Of a stretch of 64,000 nucleotides of DNA, positions 54,830 to 64,000 are shown in pieces. The stretch comes from Tubulanus polymorphus (taxonomy: Eukaryota > Nemertea > Palaeonemertea > Tubulaniformes > Tubulanidae). Made by a program: the position numbers and the translations under genes. Under the pieces are notes generated by a model. The model searched no databases. It saw nothing but the letters and a program-made list of their open reading frames with translations, and had not been told where the DNA came from. The stretch spans positions 18,756,001 to 18,820,000 of the forward strand of contig NC_134025.1 of NCBI RefSeq assembly GCF_964204645.1, read 5' to 3'. Position 1 is the stretch's first letter. Each line of letters begins with the position of its first letter.

Positions 54830-55900
54830 ATGCACCAGTAAATCAAAAACCTACGGGTGCCGGAAACGAAAATTAGCGCCTGCGTCTTTTTCCCTGCTAC
54901 CAGAATCGTTATTTCTATTGCTGACACTGCTGTAGCGCTATAGATCGCCTACACACACGGGGATTCCTACACTATATGTGACGGGGCTTTCTTGTAAATC
55001 CTGTATATGCCTCGTCTGTCCGGAGGTCCACTCCACCAACCAACATTAAACAACAACGAAAGACCTGCGGGAACAGTGTAAATCAAATCAACATATATTT
55101 CAGAGTGGTTGCCTGGAAGGCGACCGCCAACAAACTAACACTGTTCCCGCCAAGACTTCAAACTATATGCAGACCATGAAGATGGCAGCACCGAACGGAG
55201 GCTATCAATTATACCGCCGAATAAACAGCCCGGCAACATATAGATCGCTTTAGTATGCGGGGAATACTTTTACTGGATAAAATTAAACTACAAAGCTTTT
55301 GCAAGTATTCGGCATAGTTTTCTCCATTATGATTATATATACAATTTCATAATTATTTAGAGATTTGTTCATTAACACTTTTCAGCACAAGAAACATTAT
55401 ACTTTTGGTAAGGTTAAAAAATATCAAACAAGGAACGCATTGCAGAGATGCTGGATTTATTGATGGGCGTATGATTTTAAAGATTGGATATCGAATAGGT
55501 TAAAACCATTTCAACCATTAGCCTACGATAGAATTCGATTTCTCAAGATTAAATGATATCATCAGAAAAATATTACAAACCAATGTTTGAAAAAAGTGAT
55601 CTAATTGAGCTTTTAAAAACAGTAAAAATATGAATTTATGGAAATAAAAAGTTTGTTGTTGAAGATGGCGCTAGCTAGCGCTGTAGATCGCTCGGCTCGA
55701 CGTTGCGGGTGAGGATGTCAGCGCTATTTGACGCTGTGGATCGGGTCCGTACGCAAGGACTAGTCGCTAATGCTGCGCTGTTACCGGTATGCAATCCACT
55801 TTTTTTCGCTGGATCGCCTCACCCTCTGTCCCGGCACTAATTTGCGCTAATTTTCATTTCCCGGCACCCGTAGGACGGGAACTTTCAGTGACTGGTGCAT
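54830..55900. mobile_element. Foldback-type element with about 55 bp imperfect inverted ends
   Basis: The left end ATGCACCAGTAAATC, CCTACGGGTGCCGGAAACGA and AAATTAGCGC is matched at the right by GCGCTAATTTTCATTTCCCG, GCACCCGTAGG and ACTGGTGCAT. Inside, GCGGGAACAGTGT (55068) and its complement (55122-55134) form a second inverted pair, and TAGATCGC recurs three times. It has no transposase, and no clear target duplication is seen. Confidence 0.6.
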
Positions 55901-56699
55901 AACTTTGATTGAAATCCGTCATCGGAAATCGGCAACTGCGAATCCCTAGACCTAGACCTAGACCTCCCTGATAACAATGCAGAAATAATCATTAGCTAAA
56001 TAACATTTACTAAAATAATGCAACATCGGCAAAATAATAAGTATAGGCCTATCCACCTCATCTAAAAAATTTCAGTGTGATGCGCAATTCACACGAGGCC
56101 AAAGGAATAAATGCACGGGCTGGCAATCTGGATTGGACATAAGAAAGTTTTGAACGGGGTTCGTACAGTTGGGGGTCACTGACACTTGACTAAAGACTTG
56201 TAAACAAAAGGTGAAAGCGTAACAACACACTTCGTCTACTCTTAGACTAGAGCAGGCCTAGAATCACGACGAAAAATGAAAAACCGCAATGAATTTGTTG
56301 CACACATACAGTGGATATCATCGTAGAAATGTTTGACAGACAGCAAGGAAGAAACGAGCCCTAACTTTCTAACAATAATAAGTCAGATTAAAAAATGCAT
56401 ATGCAAGCGATATACAACATATTGATGGCATATGCGCGGAACATACCAATTTAGTGGAGTATCAGCACTGAAGAGAGCTACGTAATGGTTGGCTCGATGT
56501 CAATTCCTCTCCAATTGGTTGAAAGTTTTCCATCACGACTCATGATTGGGTGATCAAAAAGTGGTTAGTCAGTGGTGTACCAGAACTTCGTTTTAAGATG
56601 GCGGCTATGTAGAGGGCGCCATGAGACAATACAGAGAGAACAGAACATTACGACTGTTCGAATAATCACCAACTCTAAGTAAACTGCACACAGACCATC
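55901..56699. other. No gene recognised
   Basis: A short CTAGAC tandem lies at 55948-55968. The rest is non-repetitive with no frame of interest. Confidence 0.4.
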
Positions 56700-56790
56700 T
56701 TCACCCGTCAAGGGATTCGAACCCACTACGCTAAAGTTGTTCCCCGAACCCCTTGACCCCTCACGAGTCGTTGGAGTCGTTACTAGCCGA
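56700..56790 (-). mobile_element. tRNA-like sequence, probable SINE relic
   Basis: On the minus strand GTGGGTTCGAATCCCTTGAC is a clear B box. The upstream part (CGACTCGTGAGGGGTCAAGG) is only loosely tRNA-like and no full cloverleaf is evident. Confidence 0.4.
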
Positions 56791-56837
56791 CCAGAATCCG
56801 GTCGTATCAATCACAGCGCTTGTAACAAACCATCAGT

Positions 56838-56960
56838 ATTTCAATTCAATTCAATTCAATAGATTTATTTGCATAGAATACAATATGTAAACATATATAC
56901 AATCTACACAGGTTAGCAAAGCCAGAAAGGCCGCTTAACGCTAGCACCCATACAAAAAAT
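56838..56960 (-). mobile_element. LINE/SINE 3' tail with (TTGAA)n end
   Basis: Read on the minus strand, GGCCTTTCTGGCTTTGCTAA leads to ATGCAAATAAATCTATTGAA and then several TTGAA units. This is a typical CR1/L2-like 3' end, resembling the one at 63640-63905. Confidence 0.55.
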
Positions 56961-57085
56961 CAAACAAAGTACCGTAACAAAAATATACACAAATTATACA
57001 AATATGATTAACAAAATGACTCAGCAGAATGTGGATGCGTAATTATTAGACTGCCAGGACCTACATGAAGCTATCACTTTATTCG

Positions 57086-57429
57086 AGGCGTTTTTACGAG
57101 CATCCGATTTTTGCGATCGATCGTAGGAACGCATTTACGAGCACCGATTTTTGCGATCGATTTCACGATCGGCGTTTTTACGAACACGATTTTCCGATCG
57201 ATTTTTGAAATCGACCAACTCGCTCGGCGAGCGATTTGGCGATTTGATTTCCAAGATGGCGGCACCGGGTAGTTCAAAACCATACATTTTTTTCCTCAAC
57301 GTCGCCATATTTATGTCATGTGGTTAGCCAAATCCATCGTCATTTTTACGAACGTTCGATTCGATCGTACGATCGGAGCAAATCGTTCACGAAATCGATC
57401 GCAAAAATCGGATGCTCGTAAAAACGCCT
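57086..57429. mobile_element. 344 bp MITE with 36 bp perfect inverted ends, TCG duplication
   Basis: Both ends begin AGGCGTTTTTACGAGCATCC and continue identically for 36 bp. The flanks are TCG on both sides (57083-57085, 57430-57432). Further diverged units (TTTACGAGCACCGATTTTTG, GTTTTTACGAACACGATTTT) lie just inside the left end, and GCGATCGAT palindromes recur throughout. There is no coding frame. The superfamily is not assigned: a 3 bp duplication fits Harbinger-like elements, but TCG is not TWA. Confidence 0.75.
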
Positions 57430-57799
57430 TCGGATCTACCAGATTCAGGTTACTCATTTCCGGTTCTCCCGTACGTGTCTCACTGCCGGCAATACTTAAA
57501 ATGCAAACTCGTGTCATTAGGCCTACCCTGCTGAAATGGCGAATGATTGTTTCCTGTTGTTGATCTTGATTATCGATCGCTATCAGTATCAACCCGATTG
57601 ACTGCGTAAAACGACATTTTATCAAAATAGCTTAACACAAAAAGAACTTATGAATTATGAATGATCCGGAGGGCCGTTTTTTATCATTAACTTGACTACG
57701 GATCTAGGTAAAACAAAAGAATTTTATTTTTATCTGTTCCCCGTCGCTCCTTTTTTATTCAGCATATATATGGAAATAAGAACAAATATTTGTAATTTT

Positions 57800-58220
57800 T
57801 TTACTTTGAACATCTTAATTGCGGTCGCGTGTCTCTGACCCATCTTTGATAATAGATTTAGCAAAATCGAATCTGGAAGATGGGCTTTTTTAACATGTTT
57901 CTAGTTTTTGGCGGCATTTGAAGGTTCATGAAGATATCAAAAAATATAAAAAATTCAGAAAACTCTCAGTTCCCGTTTTTTTATACATAGACTTTGAACA
58001 TTTTAATTGCGGTCGCGTGTCTCTGACCCGTCCTTGATAATAGATTCAGCAAAGTAGAATCTGGAATATGGGCTTTTTTAACATGTTTCTAGTTTTTGGC
58101 GGTATTAGCGAATTAGATCATTTGAAAGATCATACAGATTTCTCTAACATATCAAACATGCAGAAAACTCTCAGTTCCCGTTTTTTAATTAATCGAACAT
58201 CTTTGAATATCTTAATTGAC
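57800..58220 (+). repeat. Left satellite array, two-plus units
   Basis: Units start CTTTGAACATCTTAATTGCG at 57804, 57992 and (partial) 58201. Each contains GGTCGCGTGTCTCTGACC, ATCTGGAA.ATGGGCTTTTT, TTTTTGGCGG.ATT and CTCTCAGTTCCCGTTTTTT. They are the reverse complement of the units at 60690-62450. Confidence 0.82.
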
Positions 58221-59862
58221 AACAGGCGCGCGCCTATTCAATTTCATTATATGGATATGTTACTGACTAATCATATTTGGCCTATAATCAAACCGACATA
58301 GAAACTACATTAATTAACGCGTATTGTGTTACGCCTTTTGATCGAGATAATGAGACAAATTTCGATTGAATTTCAAAGGACACTTTTGCCTTTTGTGCCA
58401 TTTTGAATAGGTTACATACCATTGGTAATTTGCTTTAATCTTACATCGCGTATCTCTAGGTGGTCAGTTTCCGAAATGCAATCGATTTATCAATACTTTG
58501 AATATTATTATTGTCCCTACATTTTTAATAATCATATATCATCCTTATCCACTGATGATTCGGCGTTCCCCAGGATATAAACTCTAATGGCTATGTTCTC
58601 TATTTTTTCAGACACAGCACACAAGAGCTACCCTAGTCAGTAACCTGTCTGTGGTTTAGTTTCACGATCGGATATTTTCACAAACCACAGTCAGGAATGG
58701 GAAGGTCATTTTTGTATGAAATCTTCGTCAGCCAATTTGACTGACGAGTAATTTGCCTGGCATTTCATTGTCTCTTAAGATATCCGTCAAATTTTTGTTG
58801 TAATCGACACACAACAGATTCGTAGTTTGTCTGATACCTATAACAGCTCACCTGACGATCTTAATCCATGTGCAAATCGGCCGTAAAGTGAGAGTAAATT
58901 TCCGTAGAGTCAACAGCTGCCATTTTGAAAATTACTGGAGGTGCTGGCACCTGTGGACTGAGGCCAGGACAACAGCGCAAACTAACGAAGCGAAACGACG
59001 AAATTGAAAAATATTAAGAAATCAACCCTTATTCACATTTTTCTTTTACCAGAATTTATTATTTCATTATTTATAATGGAAAACACGAAGATTTGAAATA
59101 TAGGTTGGAAAACCATCAAAAATAAAAATTGTCGTTTCGTCTTGAAAGTTTTATCTAAATCCTTGTAGGTCCCCTTGTCTTATCATGCCACATGTGCAAT
59201 ACAGAGAAATGGCGGCCAATGGCGAAATTTGTAAGGAAATTAATTAATTTCTCAAAATAATGTTGATTAATCACTCGAAACATACATAGAATTGGATTAT
59301 TTCGAAAGGTACCTGTGTTAGTTTGTGAATTAAGCCATTAATTGTGGACTGAAGTGGATAGAAAGTATATTTTTGAAGTGTTACTTTTTTCAACCGTGTT
59401 TTGGTCCTTGTCATCCCTAACGTTGGTATAAGCCCATCCGATTATAAAAAGCTTACCACCAACGATTAGGTAACTAACTAGAGCTACCCCAGTTACACAT
59501 ACAAACGATTCACTTACGAAAATGTTTCATTATAATTAAATTTGTTCAGTAAATTTTTCAGTAAAAATCCCCCATCTCTTGACTTAGGGTGCAAGTAGAT
59601 CTATGAAAGTGATGTATGCATATAAAGGTATCCAATTTATATATATTCAACTCTATGGTATAGTAAAAGAATATCATAAGCATACTAATTATTGTACAAT
59701 TGAAAAATACTACAAATAAACAGTTCATTATCAAAATTTATCGCACAGCTCAAACCTATCGCAAGTTAAAAAGAGTTATCATACAGTTAAAATTTACACC
59801 AGCATGAATTCATTCTGAAACATTCCAAATGAAAAGTTAATTAATTCTATCAGTTCTAAGAA
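58221..59862. other. Between left array and transposase-like gene, nothing recognised
   Basis: AT-rich with short inverted words (for example TTCACGATCGG / CACAAACCACAGTC near 58660). No gene or named repeat is seen. Confidence 0.4.
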
Positions 59863-59868
59863 TTTATT
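59863..59868 (-). promoter_or_regulatory. Poly(A) signal after the transposase-like frame
   Basis: AATAAA on the minus strand 26 bases beyond the stop at 59894-59896. Confidence 0.5.
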
Positions 59869-59893
59869 TAAAGATTTATCACGACGAAAAGGG

Positions 59894-60505
59894 TTAATTG
59901 TACAGTTCAAATATGTTGCAGGCGCCGACGTGCATCAATGATTTTTGCAAGTCGTCTGTCGTTGCCTTGCCCTCAAGGATACGATGGCAACGTTTCAGGT
60001 GATCCTCCATTGTTTCGAAATTGAATACTTTCAGAAATGCTTGTATGAAAGCTACACTTCTATCACAGGAAATCCTTTTCGGCGTTACAGTATTTTTATA
60101 TCCATATAACGATTTCTCTGCATAACGAAACTGTGACAACCATTGTTCCATCATTACTTGTGTCTGATTGTCAGTTATCATTTCTGCTACTGCCAGGGGA
60201 GTATTTCTACCTGGAACCGGATTTGCCAAAACAATAGCGTGATAAAAATGATCTGGCTTTCCTGGGTCTTTCCGAACTACTGAACCGGTTGCATCGTAAA
60301 ATATTGTATTTTTTGCAGCCACATCATGAAATGCATTTACACCGGCTTCCGAAAACATTATCACGCATGAAGGTAAAACTGATATCGATTGAATATAGCC
60401 TGTTTTCACATTTTCGGCAAAGAAAGGGTCAGCAATAAATTCGTCTTTAAGTTTCACAAGGCTTATGTGCACAGATCGTCGTGCCTTTGCAATTCTAATC
60501 TGGCT
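59894..60505 (-). pseudogene. DDE/RNase H-fold transposase-like domain, truncated
   Basis: About 200 codons open after a TGA at 60506-60508, with no ATG at the start. It reads IADPFFAENVKTGYIQSISV, CVIMFSEAGVNAFHDV, then TIFYDATGSVVRK, where D-A-T-G is a plausible first catalytic strand. PLAVAEMITDNQTQVMMEQW and then PKRISCDRSVAFIQAFLKVF follow, a plausible second Asp. This recalls Mutator-like and other DDE transposases multiplied in fish and invertebrates; the exact family is uncertain. No third acidic residue or C-terminal zinc motif follows; the frame ends in a non-conserved tail (NIFELYN). It is therefore probably a truncated relic. Confidence 0.6.
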
Positions 60506-60636
60506 TCATGTTGCATGGTTCGGTTTTGGAAGTCAGTGAAACGTCGCCTTTTTTGACGAGGCAGACGAATATTGTCGGCTTTCCTTAATGGTGGTCCTTG
60601 TTCAACCAATTCTGCTGCTCGACTCGGTGGTTCAAC
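60463..60636 (-). CDS. Basic-linker exon of the transposase-like gene, ends in a stop where the frame shifts
   Basis: It begins after acceptor ctttatactttttag and reads VEPPSRAAELVEQGPPLRKA, then IRLPRQKRRRFTDFQNRTMQ, and stops at 60463-60465. The transposase-domain frame (59894-60505) overlaps its last 43 bases in another register, so a one-base indel here probably split a single frame. The RQKRRR cluster is basic and could be a nuclear localisation signal. Its phase 0 start matches the phase 0 end of 62674-63009. Confidence 0.45.
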   Translation of the reverse strand, partial: VEPPSRAAELVEQGPPLRKADNIRLPRQKRRRFTDFQNRTMQHEARLELQRHDDLCT

Positions 60637-60689
60637 CTAAAAAGTATAAAGTAACGATTCTTTAAATTTTGTGAAAAGAGATGTCATTT

Positions 60690-62450
60690 TTATTGATTAT
60701 CTAACTTTTCGACTTTGCTTTCAAATGATGCATTTTTGATATGTTATCTTTAGATATCTTTATGATCTTTCATACGATATAACTCTCTAAATCCGCCAAA
60801 AACTTGAAACATGTTAAAAAAGCCCATATTCCAAATTCGACTTATCTAATTCTATTGTCAGAGACGTGTCACAGACACGCGACCGCAATTAAGATGTTCA
60901 AAGTCAATTTATTAAAAAACGGGAACTGAGAGGTTTCTGCATTTTTTATATATTATAGAAATCTTTATGATCTTTCATACGATATAACTCTCTAATACCG
61001 CCAAAAACTATAAATACGTTTAAAAAGCCCATATTCCAGATTCGACATATCTAATTCTATTGTCAGAGACAGGTTGAGACACGCGACCGCAATTAAGATG
61101 TTCAAAGTCAATTTATTAAAAAACGGGAACTGAGAGGTTTCTGCATTTTTTATATATTATAGAAATCTGTATGATCTTTCATACGATATAACTCTCTACT
61201 ACCGCCAAAAACTATAAATATGCTTAAAAAGCCCATATTCCAGATTCGACATATCTAATTCTATTGTCAGAGACGTGTCAAAGACAAGCGACCGCAATTA
61301 AGATGTTCAAAGTCAATTTATTAAAAAACGGGAACTAAGAGTTCTCTGGATTTTTCATATTCTTAAGATGTTTTTATGATCTTTCATACGATATAACTCG
61401 CTAATACCGCCAAAACTATAAATATGTTTAAAAAGCCCATATTCCAGATTCGACTTTGCTAAATCTATTGTCAGAGACACGCGACCGCAATTAAGATATT
61501 CAAAGTTAATTCACTAAAAAATGGGAACTGAGAATTTTCTGCATTTTTGATATGTTCTAGAAATCTTCATGATCTTTCAAATGATATAACTTTCTAATAC
61601 CGCCAAAAACTATAAATACGTTTAAAAAGCCCATATTCCAGATTCGACTTTGCTGAATCTATTACCAAAGACACGCGACCGCAATTAAGATGTTCAAAGT
61701 AGATTTATTAAAAAACGGGAACTGAGAGGTTTCTGCATTTTTTTTATTCTTTAGATATCTTTATGATCTTTTATACGATATAACTCTCTAATACCGCCAA
61801 AAACAATAAATACGTTTAAAAAGCCCATATTCCAGATTCGACTTTGCTGAATCTATTACCAAAGACACGCGACCGCAATTAAGATGTTCAAAGTAGATTT
61901 ATTAAAAAACGGGAACTGAGAGGTTTCTGCATTTTTTATATTCTTTAGATATCTTTATGATCTTTCATACGATATAACTCTCTAATACCGCCAAAAACTA
62001 TAAATACGTTTAAAAAGCCCATCTTCCAGATTCGACTTTGCTGAATCTATTACCAAAGACACGCGACCGCAATTTAGATATTTAAAGTTAATTTATTAAA
62101 AAACGGGAACTGAGAGGTTTTTTGTATTTTTGATATGTTCTAGAAATCTTCATGACCTTTCAAATGATATAACTTTCTAATACCGCCAAAAAATATAAAT
62201 ATGCTTAAAGAGCCCATTTTCCAGATTCGACTTATCTAATTCTGTTGTCAGAGACGTGTCAGAGACAAGCGACCGCAATTAAGATGTTCAAAGTCGATTT
62301 ATTAAAAAACGGGAACTGAGAGTTCTCTGGATTTTTTATATTCTCTAGATATCTTCATGACCTTTCAAATTATATAACTCTCTTATAGGCCTACCGCCAA
62401 AAACTATAAACATGTTGAAAATGCCCATATTCCAGATTCGATCTTCCATT
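60690..62450 (-). repeat. Right satellite array, about nine units of 193-206 bp
   Basis: GACCGCAATTAAGATGTTCA-type anchors occur at 60881, 61085, 61290, 61483, 61677, 61871, 62065 and 62271, giving spacings of 204, 205, 193, 194, 194, 194 and 206 bp. Each unit also has AAAAACGGGAACTGAGAG, TATGATCTTTCATACGATAT, TACCGCCAAAAACTATAAA and AAAAAGCCCATATTCCAGAT. It lies within the presumed intron between 60636 and 62674 and is the inverted counterpart of 57800-58220. Confidence 0.9.
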
Positions 62451-62673
62451 TTTCTTCCCATTTTTTATACATTATCATCATCTTATGATCTTTCGATTGA
62501 CAAAACTCACTAATACGTTGCTAGTAATTGCTCGTGTGCGGGGGCCTTTATACATTGAAAAAGAGCAGCTACAATGTATTACAGAACCCACCAGAAAATG
62601 TTTTGAATTTGGAATTATTCATATTCCACTGAAATAGAAAATTAATTATAATGAATATGACAATTATATTTAC

Positions 62674-63009
62674 CAAATCATGCTCTACAACTTTGTGCAA
62701 AGGACTCTTCAAGACATCCGCATAACTTCTTGTTGGTGAATCTCGCATAACCGAAACTGGTGAAAATTCGTGTTTCTCACTGCAGATGGTGTCGAAATCC
62801 ATATTCCGGTACTGGCAAAAGCGGTAAAGTTTTTGCCTCAACCGATCAGAGTTTTTACAAAATACTGCAAAGCATAGTTCATCCCAAAACTGTTTTTGTC
62901 GGATCCACGTTGGAGATAGTTTCGCTTTCCTTATTTTTTCGGTAACAACGTCAGCATCTAATGTCTGATGAACTGCGTTATTCAGATTTGTTATTCTATT
63001 ACGTCCCAT
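62674..63009 (-). CDS. First exon of the transposase-like gene (unknown domain)
   Basis: The ATG at 63009 (MGRNRITNLNNAVHQTLDAD) opens 112 codons up to donor TTG/GTAAAT at 62674/62673, phase 0. It contains VTEKIRKAKLSPTWIRQKQF, then CKNSDRLRQKLYRFCQYRNM. It is rich in basic residues and contains four cysteines, but shows no regular zinc-finger spacing. Its phase and strand fit the exon starting at 60636. No family is recognised; it could be the N-terminal part of the transposase-like protein or an unrelated gene. Confidence 0.5.
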
Positions 63010-63639
63010 GATTTCGTTGACGAATTAATCATTTATCCTCGCAAAGTTTGTTCGAAAATGATGTTAAATCACAATCGCACGGAAGATATTTCATAAGATG
63101 AAAAACATATACGTTAGTTCACATAAATTTCGAATATCCACAAATGTTTGTACGACAATGAAGTAAACTCAAAATCGAACGGAGGTAAAACTTTTTCAAT
63201 TAAAATGTAATATATATATAATATATAAAACGCTGTTGTTGATCGTATGGAATCAAAAAGGTTTGTGTAAGGTCGAGCCAGTGTTACTCGATTTTATAAG
63301 GGGTATTCTAGGTCCACGTCGATAAGCCTGACACTCGGATCGAGCCGATTCTTTAATTGCTCATTATCAAATTTTACATTTAGATGTAATTAAGATTAGA
63401 ATTGAAAGAAAACGTCGTCGTTCACGACACTTATTTTAGACTGATGTTGTGTGAACTATTGTTAATGATGTGTAACAAAGAACCTGCTGGCAGTTTCGGT
63501 TTCAGCACCATCCACAAACAAGCAAAACAAAAGCAAACAAAATTTAAAACGTAAACTCAGACCATATCTCACCTCCGCCTATATCCATCAATGTAATAAC
63601 CCTAATTGTTATAATTGCTCACTCTCCTGAACCCTCTAG
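63010..63639. other. Upstream of the transposase-like gene, nothing firm
   Basis: A TA-rich patch (TATATATAATATATAAAAC) lies at 63210-63230. Two similar words (TCGAATATCCACAAATGTTTG and TTCGAAAATGATG-like) suggest a small diverged duplication at 63045-63190. No exon is recognised. Confidence 0.4.
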
Positions 63640-63905
63640 CTTACTCATATAAACTCTCCTGAAATTATCAAAAATCATCAACTCTTATGTCCTTCCCCTT
63701 TGTTTCTTCATTTCCCTTTCGTTTTTTCCCTGGGTGCTTGCGACAGCGGCCTAAAGGGCTTTGCTTGGCCCACATTGAAAGCTACTGTTCTCTCTCTCTT
63801 TTTATAATTGTGCTTTTTTTTTTAAATTGTAAATTTCATTGTTTGTTTTCTCTCAACCTGTGTACCTGTCATGCTTTCTGTGAAATAAATTCGAACTTGA
63901 ACCGC
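63640..63905 (+). mobile_element. LINE 3' UTR tail
   Basis: The sequence CCCTGGGTGCTTGCGACAGC, GGCCTAAAGGGCTTTGCTTG, a T-rich stretch and GTGAAATAAATTCGAACTTG at the end matches the layout of a CR1/L2-like LINE 3' UTR. The frame at 63687-63962 runs through it and is not a gene. Confidence 0.5.
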
Positions 63906-64000
63906 ATACAACACGGGCCGAAAGCATCCGTAGAATCACTGGTATCAGTGGTATCGGGGTAGCAGTAGTATTACCGTCCTCTTGAAGGATTGGGCAGTAT

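Noticed and set aside
57311-57625. 104-codon minus-strand frame
   Set aside because: Much of it covers the MITE end at 57311-57429, whose repeats create the open frame.
63687-63962. 91-codon hydrophobic frame
   Set aside because: It runs through a LINE 3' UTR with T-rich runs and a terminal AATAAA; not a protein signal.

Overview
The window is nuclear DNA from a multicellular animal, most likely a marine invertebrate. It is AT-rich. Its host genes are short exons with GT..AG introns, separated by kilobases of dispersed repeats and small transposons. No bacterial features (operons, ribosome sites, CRISPR) are present. A Gmr1-like LTR retrotransposon points to a deuterostome, the group in which such elements were described, but another invertebrate phylum is not excluded.

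Host genes. (1) On the plus strand the window opens in the tail of a Rab32/38/29-type GTPase gene; its last two exons are at 2575-2684 and 2770-2936. (2) On the minus strand TIMM9, a mitochondrial intermembrane-space chaperone, is split between an internal exon at 34078-34173 and a terminal exon at 8508-8639. The intervening 25.4 kb intron is packed with transposons. (3) On the plus strand at 36.3-40.5 kb a promoter-plus-first-exon segment of an unrecognised gene is duplicated in tandem, and two further candidate exons lie nearby. (4) On the minus strand the large last exon of a GLD2/TENT2-type cytoplasmic poly(A) polymerase is at 48987-50336. (5) On the minus strand at 59.9-63.0 kb a decayed gene with a DDE-transposase-like domain is bracketed by inverted arrays of one satellite of about 200 bp.

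Mobile DNA dominates. The centrepiece is a nearly full-length Ty3/gypsy-class element (18458-25061) whose integrase precedes reverse transcriptase, the Ty1/copia order. Its two LTRs are almost identical, yet the coding region carries one stop, two single-base frame slips and an altered RT active-site motif. Around it are a second, mostly empty LTR element, LINE fragments, tRNA-derived SINEs and many terminal-inverted-repeat elements. Several of the latter have readable target duplications: a Mutator-like element with 9 bp, a pogo-like one with TA, a Harbinger-like one with TAA, and an unclassified one with TCG. Palindrome-rich repeat families recur in both orientations at 9-10 kb, 25-27 kb and 43 kb.

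Limits: exon calls rest on reading frames, splice signals and remembered family motifs, and no alignment was run. First exons of TIMM9, GLD2 and the Rab gene were not found. Long stretches hold nothing I can name and are marked as such.
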